The notes below the pieces were generated by a model that saw nothing but the letters and a program-made list of their open reading frames with translations, made no database searches and was not told the DNA's origin. From the NCBI GenBank assembly GCA_021781185.1, contig JAJXXI010000295.1, positions 1 to 5,607 on the forward strand: a DNA stretch of 5,607 nt. The letters run 5' to 3'. The translations under genes were made by a program, and so were the position numbers. The stretch is from a bacterium (GTDB taxonomy: Bacteria > Verrucomicrobiota > Verrucomicrobiia > Limisphaerales > UBA11358). Positions 1 through 5,607 of the stretch are shown in pieces. Position 1 is the stretch's first letter; every line of letters starts with the position of its first letter.

Positions 1-1522
1 GCCATTGGCGGCTGATGGTGAAGTAACTTTCGGGGGCGGACTGAATCCGCTGATTCTGGCCGTTGACTGAAACTTTTACGCCGTCAACCGCCCAACCAGG
101 ATGACGAATTTTTAGTGCGAATGTCACCGGTTTGGCGGTGCTGATTTTCAAGATGGTCGCGTCGCTTTCCGGGAATTGCGTCTCCTGCCGGACCTTAATT
201 CCTTTGTCCGCCCAGTTTAACTCTGAGGTGATGAACAAATTGACGTAGAGCGAATCCGCCCCATGATAATAAATCGTGTTGCCGTATTTCGCGTGGTTCT
301 CCATGCCGGTGCCCACACAGCACCAAAACGAATTTTCCGGTGTCGAATACACCTTGAAATGTCCCGGTTTGAGCGACATGAAATAGGTGAACATGTCGGT
401 CTTGGGATCCTGCGAGGCAAGAATGTCGTTGTAGAGGCCGCGTTCGTAGAAATCCATCTTCTGGGCCGACGGTTCGACGGCGAACAAATCATGCGTCAAC
501 TTGAGCATGTTGTAGGTATTGCATGTTTCGCAGGTTTCCTGGCTGAGATGCTTGTCAAATTGTGTCACCGGAAAGAAATGTTCATGGTCACTGTCGCCGC
601 CGATAACATAGGAGCGATCCAGTGCCACCGCATTCCAGAAGGTATTGGCGGCAGTCAGGTATTGCGGACTGCCGGTGAATTCATACTCGCGGGTGATGCC
701 GACGATTTTGGGAATCTGCGTGTTGGCGTGCAAACCATCCAACCGATCCTCGCCCTGTTCCAGCGGGCCGACCACCGCTTGATGGTTGAAGGCTTCGGAC
801 AGTTGCAGGTAATTGGTGTTGCCCGTGATGCCGTAGAGATTGGCCAGCACCTCGGTCATCCCGCCCTGTTCATTGTTGAGCATCCGCTGCATCTGCGCCG
901 TTGATAATTTGTTCACCCGGAATTGCGCCCAGTTGGCCATGTTCGTCAACACCTCCAGCGCTTGTGCATCGCCGCAATACTGGTAGGAATCCAAAAGACC
1001 GGCCATGATTTTGTGCAGTGTATACCAAGGTGCCCAGACGGGTTTGCCTGTCTCCACCCGGTCCATGAACGACTCGGGAAAAGCCGACAGATAACCATTG
1101 TGATAGCCGGCGGACGGCGAATTGCTCTGGCACAGGGCCAGTCCGGCTACGATATAATCCACGCGTTGCTTGAATACTTGGTCACCCGTGCTGGCATACA
1201 TGTGCGAGCAGGCTGATAGATAATGTCCGACGATGTGGCCGCGCAATTCAGAGTCCGGTGACTCCCAACCGCCATAAGGCTTGGCGGCCGTTGGCAGACC
1301 GACATTGACCCGGAAGTTGCGCAGCAACCGGTCGGAATCCAGACTCAACAGATAGTGCTGGTCGCGCAGCATCGCGTCACGAAATGGCCCGTCCAACAAT
1401 CGCACCTGCGACAACGGGAAAGGCTGCGCCGGCATGGCTACCACCGGCGTGACGTCAGCGCGGGAAACAACGGCCGTTAAAAACGTGACGGCGATTAGAG
1501 TTTTTAGTTTCCAGTTTTTCAT
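1..1522 (-). CDS. GH127/GH146-type (DUF1680) beta-L-arabinofuranosidase, exported, C-terminus cut by window edge
   Basis: The frame is open from an ATG at 1522 to the window edge, giving 507 residues without a stop. I translated it by hand and saw no frameshift. Residues 1-22 form a Sec signal peptide ending SRA|D. The mature part starts with the family hallmark LSQVRLLDGPF (38-47), then PYGGWES (82-88), GHIVGHYLSA (95-104) and WYTLHKIMAGLLD (166-178), all typical of the (alpha/alpha)6 barrel of DUF1680 enzymes. The zinc-thiolate active site is recognisable: E332-x-C334 in ETCNTYNML and the pair C401-C402 in FWCCVGTGMENH. By analogy with HypBA1 (nucleophile Cys417; zinc ligands Glu338, Cys340, Cys418), C401 would be the nucleophile. 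E314 in HEHFFP is the best acid/base candidate. The CNTYNMLKLT and WCCVGTGMEN wording resembles GH146 (BT_0349-like) more than classic GH127 (from memory). The beta-sandwich starts near IRHPGW (472-477). Family members are usually 600-800 residues, so roughly 100-290 are missing. A second in-frame ATG lies two codons upstream (1528). Other substrates within the superfamily are possible. Confidence 0.92.
   Translation of the reverse strand, partial: MKNWKLKTLIAVTFLTAVVSRADVTPVVAMPAQPFPLSQVRLLDGPFRDAMLRDQHYLLSLDSDRLLRNFRVNVGLPTAAKPYGGWESPDSELRGHIVGHYLSACSHMYASTGDQVFKQRVDYIVAGLALCQSNSPSAGYHNGYLSAFPESFMDRVETGKPVWAPWYTLHKIMAGLLDSYQYCGDAQALEVLTNMANWAQFRVNKLSTAQMQRMLNNEQGGMTEVLANLYGITGNTNYLQLSEAFNHQAVVGPLEQGEDRLDGLHANTQIPKIVGITREYEFTGSPQYLTAANTFWNAVALDRSYVIGGDSDHEHFFPVTQFDKHLSQETCETCNTYNMLKLTHDLFAVEPSAQKMDFYERGLYNDILASQDPKTDMFTYFMSLKPGHFKVYSTPENSFWCCVGTGMENHAKYGNTIYYHGADSLYVNLFITSELNWADKGIKVRQETQFPESDATILKISTAKPVTFALKIRHPGWAVDGVKVSVNGQNQRIQSAPESYFTISRQW
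1457..1522 (-). other. Sec signal peptide of the DUF1680 hydrolase
   Basis: The first 22 residues have a basic n-region (MKNWKLK), a hydrophobic core (TLIAVTFLTAVV) and a polar c-region ending S-R-A before D23. This fits signal peptidase I cleavage after A22. No lipobox cysteine is present, so the enzyme is predicted to be a soluble periplasmic or secreted protein and not a lipoprotein. This is a reading by eye, not a predictor score. Confidence 0.8.
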
Positions 1523-1574
1523 TTGCATTTGTCTGTATGAAATAGGACGACTCGCACGCGACCTAATTTGAGGA

Positions 1575-3122
1575 TTATTGCAGACCACTTGTTTTCCGTC
1601 GACGTTCTTCGAGTTCCATGGCCACCTGTTGAGTTGTTTGCTGGTTCAGCCACAGCTTGCACATGACGCCGGCGCAGGCAAGGAACAGGGCGGCCGGAAT
1701 GATGCTGTTGCAGATGCGGAACATCTGGAGCGAGTGTTCGGTGACGTTGTCCACATTGTAACCAACGGCTCCTTCCACCCAGCCCAGCGCCGCGCCGCCA
1801 AAGGCCAGGCCGGCTTTCAAGCCGAAGCCAATGGTGGCAAAAACGATGCCTGTGGCACGATAGCCGAGCTTCCATTCTCCGAAATCAACCACGTCCGCGA
1901 AGATTGACCAAATCAGCGGAATGGTGGGGCCGTAAACCAGCCCGTAAACACCGGTCAGCACCAACATGCCAAGAATGTCGTTCTTACCCAGAAAGTAGAA
2001 GGCAAAATTGACCAACATGGAAAGCAGAAAACCGGCAATGACGACGGTTTTCTTCCCGAAACGCATCGCCAACAGCGGTGCGCAAATAATTCCAATTATC
2101 TGAAACACTTTGCTGACCGTCCCAGCGATGCCATAAAGGGCGCTGTTTGACGACGAGCCGGCGGTCTCGCGCGTTCCCGGAATGATGTAACCGACAGTGC
2201 CGAGGAATCCATGTGCCGTTTCACCCGGTTTAAGGTTGGGATCCGTCAGGCCAATGTTGTGAAGCACGTCATAGGCCGCCTGGGAATTGGCGTAGCGGGT
2301 GATGTATTGGTATCCGGCTCCGCCTTGGAACGAAATCAGTGAGAAATGAATGAAGGTGACGAGGAACATGATAATCCACGGACTGTTCTTCAGCAGGTCC
2401 GCCAAATCTCGTTTCAGCGGACGCTTTTCATTCGAGACCGCATGCACCCGTTCCTTGGTGGTGGCAAATGTGATGACGAAACAGACAAAGCAGATCATCG
2501 CGTAAATGCCGATAGTGACTTCCCAACCGTGTGCCTGATGCGTGTTCCAGACTTCGTTTGACATGTCAGGCGTGCGCGGACCGGCGAACTTGTCGCGCAA
2601 CACAAGGGTGAAGGTCTGCACGATCCATTGGGCGAACACGACCGCCGCAAAACGGTAGGCATTCAGCTTGTTGCGCTCGGACTGATCGGACGACATCACG
2701 CCGCCCAGAGCCGCATAAGGCATGTTGTTGGCGGAATACAGCGACATCAACAGCGTGTTGGTGACAATGGCCCATGTCAGCATGGCGGCATTGGACCAGC
2801 CGGTGGGCGTGAAATACGCCAGTGTCATCACGATGCTCCAAGGTGCCGCCGTCCAAAGCACCCACGGACGAAACCGGCCCCAGCGGGTCCGCGTGCGATC
2901 CGCCGTGCTGCCAATTATTGGATCAAAGAAAGCGTCCCACAGGCGCGGAATCAGGATCGCCAAGGCGGCCTGGCCGGGTGTCAGCCGCATGACGTCGGTA
3001 TAGAAAGCCTGCTGAAAACAGACCATCGTCAGAAACACGAAGTTGGCCGCCGAATCCCCGAAGGAATATCCAATTTTTTCGTAAACTGGAATTATTTGGG
3101 ACTTGTCAGTGGGTCGTGTCAT
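1575..3122 (-). CDS. GPH-family (MelB-like) sugar:cation symporter
   Basis: This 515-residue inner-membrane protein has about 12 hydrophobic helices (roughly 17-41, 49-70, 87-105, 110-131, 155-174, 201-220, 247-266, 329-352, 358-377, 383-404, 423-447, 470-491). It is recognised as a glycoside-pentoside-hexuronide symporter by WDAFFDPIIG followed by TRTRWGRFRPW (62-87). This is the MelB motif with the two cation-site aspartates, here D63 and D67 (MelB D55 and D59). NMPYAAL (133-139), R157, DFGEWKLGYR (413-422) and K436 (near MelB K377) also match the family. MelB has about 473 residues. The extra length lies mainly in a polar stretch of about 60 residues between helices 7 and 8, predicted to face outward. 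The ATG at 3122 has no upstream in-frame alternative nearby and no strong Shine-Dalgarno. It lies 51 bases after the GH3 stop and 52 before the DUF1680 hydrolase, so it probably imports sugar for this operon. The exact substrate (pentose, pentoside or other oligosaccharide) cannot be read from sequence. Confidence 0.93.
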   Translation of the reverse strand: MTRPTDKSQIIPVYEKIGYSFGDSAANFVFLTMVCFQQAFYTDVMRLTPGQAALAILIPRLWDAFFDPIIGSTADRTRTRWGRFRPWVLWTAAPWSIVMTLAYFTPTGWSNAAMLTWAIVTNTLLMSLYSANNMPYAALGGVMSSDQSERNKLNAYRFAAVVFAQWIVQTFTLVLRDKFAGPRTPDMSNEVWNTHQAHGWEVTIGIYAMICFVCFVITFATTKERVHAVSNEKRPLKRDLADLLKNSPWIIMFLVTFIHFSLISFQGGAGYQYITRYANSQAAYDVLHNIGLTDPNLKPGETAHGFLGTVGYIIPGTRETAGSSSNSALYGIAGTVSKVFQIIGIICAPLLAMRFGKKTVVIAGFLLSMLVNFAFYFLGKNDILGMLVLTGVYGLVYGPTIPLIWSIFADVVDFGEWKLGYRATGIVFATIGFGLKAGLAFGGAALGWVEGAVGYNVDNVTEHSLQMFRICNSIIPAALFLACAGVMCKLWLNQQTTQQVAMELEERRRKTSGLQ

Positions 3123-3173
3123 ACAAGCATTGTCTCGATGGTTCAGGCATGGTGTGGAGGTTTTTGGGGGGCA

Positions 3174-5507
3174 CTACGTAACCGTTAGAATTACCTTTTG
3201 CAAATCCGCATCGCGGGAGGAGGTTCCCACCATGATCTCAAAGGTGCCGGGTTCAACGGCGTATTTCATGTTCACGCCATAGAACGCCAGGGAGTCGGGC
3301 GTGATGTCGAAGACGACTGTTTGCATTTCGCCGGGTTCCAACGCAACCTTGTTAAAGCCTTTCAATTCCTTTACCGGCCGGGTCACGGAGCTGACCCAGT
3401 CACGGATGTAAAGTTGCAACACCTCGGTGCCGGCGCGTTTGCCGGTGTTGTTCACGTCCACCAACACGCGGGTGGAATCGGTTCGCCCGATCTTCTTTTT
3501 GGCCAGCCGGACGTTTTTTAATTCAAATGTTGTATAGCTCAGGCCATAGCCAAACGGAAACAACGGTTTGGCATCGTCCCACAGAAAGCCGCGGCGCGCC
3601 GAGGGTTTGTAGTTGTAGTAGATGGGCAGTTGTCCGACAGAGCGGGGGATGCTGACGGGCAGCTTGCCGCCGGGATTGAAGTCGCCGAACAAAACGTCCG
3701 CGACCGCATGACCGCATTCCTGGCCCAGATACCAGCATTCCAGAATCGCCGGCACTTTTCCGGCGACATTGTTGATGGACAGCGGACGGCCATTGAACAC
3801 CAGGGCAACCACCGGCTTGCCGGTGGCGATCATGGCGTTCACCAAGTGATCCTGCCGTCCCACAAGATCAAGGCTGGTGCGATCGCCCATGTGATTTAGC
3901 GCCCAGGCCTCGCGCGAGGTCTGTTCGTTGCCGCCGATGGCCAGCACGATGACATCGGCCTTCTGTGCAATAGCCACGGCCTCGGTAATTTGCTTCCAAT
4001 CTTCGTCCAGGTTGCTGGCGACAACCTCGTCCTGCTGCCACGCGCCACCGACGGTGATCTTGCAACCCTCGGCATGAACTACGTTCACCTGTTTGCCGAG
4101 TCGGGCCTTGATGCCGTCGAGCACCGTGACGTTGTGTTTGGGTGCGCCGCTGTAACCGCCCAGCAAAGGCCGGTTCGCATTGGGTCCGATGACCGCGACG
4201 GTCTTGAGTTTGGCCGGATTGAGCGGCAGCAGCTCGTGTTCATTCTTGAGCAGTGTGATGACTTCGCGGGCGGCCTGCCGGGCGAGAATCCGGTGTTCAT
4301 CTCGGCCCACCACGCGTTCAGCTTCTGCCGGATCAACGTAAGGATCGTCGAACAGGCCCATTTTGAATTTCCAGAGCAACATCGGGGCGACGAGATCGTC
4401 GAGCTGCTTTTCTTTCAACACTCCCTTGCGGACCAGTTCGACCAGATGCAAATAACAATCGGGATCGGGCAATTCGATGTTCACGCCCGCCTCGACGGCC
4501 AAACGACATGCTTCCTTTTTATCGGCGGCTACGAAATGACCATGCGTGTCCGGCCGGTAGCCGAGTTCCCAGATGGCGTAGTAATCGGACACGACGAAAC
4601 CATTGAATCCCCATTCCTTGCGGAGCACATCGCGTAGCAGCCATTTGCTGGCATGTGACGGAACGCCGTCAATCTCGTTGTAGCTGGCCATCACGCTGAT
4701 GGCACCGGCCTCCTGAAGACAATCCTTGAACGGATGCAGGAACGTCTCACGCAGGACACGTTCGGAGACATTGACGGGAGCGCAGTTCTGGCCGGACTCC
4801 GGCTGACCGTGCGCGGCAAAATGTTTCAACGTGGCGATGACGCGTTTCTTGTCCTTGAAAGTGGCGTCGCCTTGAAACCCGCGCACAGCGGCGATGCCAA
4901 GTCTGGTGTTGAGATACGGATCTTCACCGTAAGTTTCCTCGACACGTCCCCAGCGCGCATCCCGGGCGACATCCACGACGGGCGTGAGCGCCTGGTGCGT
5001 GCCCCGCACCCGCGCTTCGTAAGCCGCCATCGTGTAGAGTGATTCGACCAGCGCCGGATTAAATGTGGCACCCAGTCCAATGGGCTGCGGGAAACTGGTG
5101 GCATCTTTCGCCGCCAATCCATGCAGACATTCCTCGTGAAAAATGACCGGAATGCCCAGCCGCGATTCTTGGAGAAAAAATTTCTGGATGGCGTTGGTCA
5201 GCTCGGCCATCCGGCGGGCGTTAAGGCCCAGATCTGGTGTGGATGGCGGTCCGCCGGCATCACTTGCCCGACCAACCTGCCCAAGCCCATGACCTTGCTT
5301 GAACGCCGCCTTGGCCTTGGCAAAGTCAAAATCGCCCCGCGCATCCACCAGTTTCACCGCCTTCTCCTGCCACACGCACATCATTTGCGCTGCCTTTTCC
5401 TCCAGAGTCATGCGCGCCAGCAGATCCTTTACCCGTCGAGCGGCAGGAATGCCGGGGTTTTTGTAAAGCGGAACTTTGACGTTTATTTTCGGATTTTTTT
5501 TGGCCAT
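3174..5507 (-). CDS. Glycoside hydrolase family 3 beta-glucosidase / beta-xylosidase
   Basis: This complete 777-residue enzyme (from the ATG at 5507) has the normal GH3 size and three-part layout: TIM-barrel domain (about 25-380), alpha/beta sandwich domain (about 415-655) and C-terminal fibronectin III-like domain (about 680-765). Visible motifs are IFHEECLHG (122-130), ARDARWGRVEETYGEDP (181-197), KHFAAHG (228-234) and GFVVSDYY (303-310), with D308 as the catalytic nucleophile. GGNEQTSREAW followed by GDRTSLDL (525-548) carries the likely acid/base E533 (E528 is the alternative). NPGGKLPVS and PFGYGLSYTTF mark the end of domain 2. GH3 enzymes release terminal beta-linked glucose or xylose, some also arabinose, from oligosaccharides. 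The family does not fix the sugar. The mature-looking N-terminus MAKKNPKI is basic without a hydrophobic core, suggesting cytoplasmic action on imported sugar. An in-frame TTG at 5555 would add 16 residues, with a poor signal-like sequence containing an internal Glu. Neither start has a Shine-Dalgarno. It is probably the first gene of the operon. Confidence 0.93.
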   Translation of the reverse strand: MAKKNPKINVKVPLYKNPGIPAARRVKDLLARMTLEEKAAQMMCVWQEKAVKLVDARGDFDFAKAKAAFKQGHGLGQVGRASDAGGPPSTPDLGLNARRMAELTNAIQKFFLQESRLGIPVIFHEECLHGLAAKDATSFPQPIGLGATFNPALVESLYTMAAYEARVRGTHQALTPVVDVARDARWGRVEETYGEDPYLNTRLGIAAVRGFQGDATFKDKKRVIATLKHFAAHGQPESGQNCAPVNVSERVLRETFLHPFKDCLQEAGAISVMASYNEIDGVPSHASKWLLRDVLRKEWGFNGFVVSDYYAIWELGYRPDTHGHFVAADKKEACRLAVEAGVNIELPDPDCYLHLVELVRKGVLKEKQLDDLVAPMLLWKFKMGLFDDPYVDPAEAERVVGRDEHRILARQAAREVITLLKNEHELLPLNPAKLKTVAVIGPNANRPLLGGYSGAPKHNVTVLDGIKARLGKQVNVVHAEGCKITVGGAWQQDEVVASNLDEDWKQITEAVAIAQKADVIVLAIGGNEQTSREAWALNHMGDRTSLDLVGRQDHLVNAMIATGKPVVALVFNGRPLSINNVAGKVPAILECWYLGQECGHAVADVLFGDFNPGGKLPVSIPRSVGQLPIYYNYKPSARRGFLWDDAKPLFPFGYGLSYTTFELKNVRLAKKKIGRTDSTRVLVDVNNTGKRAGTEVLQLYIRDWVSSVTRPVKELKGFNKVALEPGEMQTVVFDITPDSLAFYGVNMKYAVEPGTFEIMVGTSSRDADLQKVILTVT

Positions 5508-5565
5508 AGCACAGGGCAGAGGAATCAGTTCGAGTGTTAATTTCAGGATTTTCAATACCGCTGGC

Positions 5566-5601
5566 AGGAGTTAAGCAGGGACGTTCTATTGGTCAACTCC
5601 T
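5566..5601. repeat. 7-bp inverted repeat bracketing the candidate promoter
   Basis: AGGAGTT at 5566-5572 and AACTCCT at 5595-5601 are perfect reverse complements separated by 22 bases. The arms overlap the candidate -10 and -35 boxes, which is where a repressor might bind. A 7-bp pair within about 50 bases can arise by chance (I estimate on the order of one in ten), so operator function is only a possibility. Confidence 0.2.
5569..5596 (-). promoter_or_regulatory. Weak sigma70-like promoter candidate upstream of the GH3 gene
   Basis: Read on the minus strand, TTGACC (5596-5591) resembles a -35 box, and TTAACT (5574-5569) follows after 16 bases as a poor -10 box (3 of 6 consensus positions). 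Transcription would begin near 5562. That would leave about 55 bases of leader before the ATG at 5507, but only about 7 before the TTG at 5555, which slightly favours the ATG. The match is weak and sigma factor preferences of the host are unknown. Confidence 0.2.
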
Positions 5602-5607
5602 CGCGTT

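Larger units (their letters stand above)
1..5507 (-). other. Predicted three-gene operon: GH3 - GPH symporter - DUF1680 hydrolase
   Basis: The genes share one strand and are separated by only 51 bases (3123-3173) and 52 bases (1523-1574). Neither spacer shows a stem followed by a T-run in the direction of transcription. All three products fit one pathway of glycan trimming, uptake and intracellular cleavage. Co-transcription is inferred from spacing and function. The operon may continue past position 1. Confidence 0.7.

Noticed and set aside
263..904. A 213-residue open frame on the plus strand
   Set aside because: It lies fully antisense to the DUF1680 gene, whose translation matches known family motifs throughout. 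The plus-strand protein shows no recognisable domain and is best explained as a codon-bias shadow.
1469..1478. AACGGCCGTT, a perfect 10-bp palindrome in the signal-peptide coding region
   Set aside because: A single short palindrome inside a coding region, with no partner site or extension of the symmetry. Probably chance.
1523..1574. GC-rich stretch between symporter and DUF1680 gene, considered as a hairpin
   Set aside because: GGTCGCGTGCGAGTCGTCC pairs only at its ends and has mismatches in the middle, with no T-run following. No convincing terminator or promoter is seen.
3123..3173. C6A5 run after the GH3 stop, considered as a terminator
   Set aside because: In the transcript direction it reads CCCCCCAAAAACC with no stem and no U-tract. 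It does not look like an intrinsic terminator.
2628..3188. A 186-residue plus-strand open frame across the transporter N-terminus
   Set aside because: It is antisense to the first helices of the symporter. Its composition is rich in Arg, His and Gly, without a recognisable fold.
3990..4637. A 215-residue plus-strand open frame within the GH3 gene
   Set aside because: It is antisense to conserved GH3 motifs on the minus strand, with no family resemblance of its own.

Overview
The window holds a compact carbohydrate-utilisation locus with three genes, all read from the minus strand. In transcription order they are a glycoside hydrolase family 3 (GH3) enzyme, a sugar:cation symporter of the glycoside-pentoside-hexuronide (GPH) family, and a family 127/146-type (DUF1680) beta-L-arabinofuranosidase. 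The last gene runs off the low-coordinate edge without a stop, so its C-terminus is missing. The spacers between genes are about 51 and 52 bases, with no convincing terminator in either, so one transcript is likely.

Layout from high to low coordinates: 5508-5607 is a short leader with a weak promoter candidate and a 7-bp inverted repeat. 3174-5507 is the GH3 enzyme (ATG start preferred; an in-frame TTG lies 16 codons upstream). 1575-3122 is the 12-helix GPH transporter, which has an enlarged outward-facing loop. 1-1522 is the DUF1680 hydrolase, with a clear Sec signal peptide. No RNA genes, mobile elements, CRISPR arrays or long non-coding stretches were seen. Many open frames on the plus strand are antisense shadows of these genes.

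The genes suggest a division of labour by compartment (inference). The exported hydrolase would trim L-arabinofuranose or related decorations from plant-type glycans outside the inner membrane. The symporter would import the released sugar or short oligosaccharide with a cation. The GH3 enzyme, which lacks a convincing signal peptide, would then cleave imported beta-linked gluco- or xylo-oligosaccharides in the cytoplasm.

The source looks like a moderately GC-rich Gram-negative plant-polysaccharide degrader. The protein style, the gene mix and the absence of strong Shine-Dalgarno sequences before all three starts would fit Verrucomicrobiota, Planctomycetota or relatives, but this rests on general impression, not a search. 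No transcription regulator or SusC/SusD pair is present in the window. I see a coherent sugar-catabolic operon, not an obviously new type of system. The most distinctive details are the remodelled sugar site and enlarged loop of the transporter, and the inferred compartment split between the two hydrolases.
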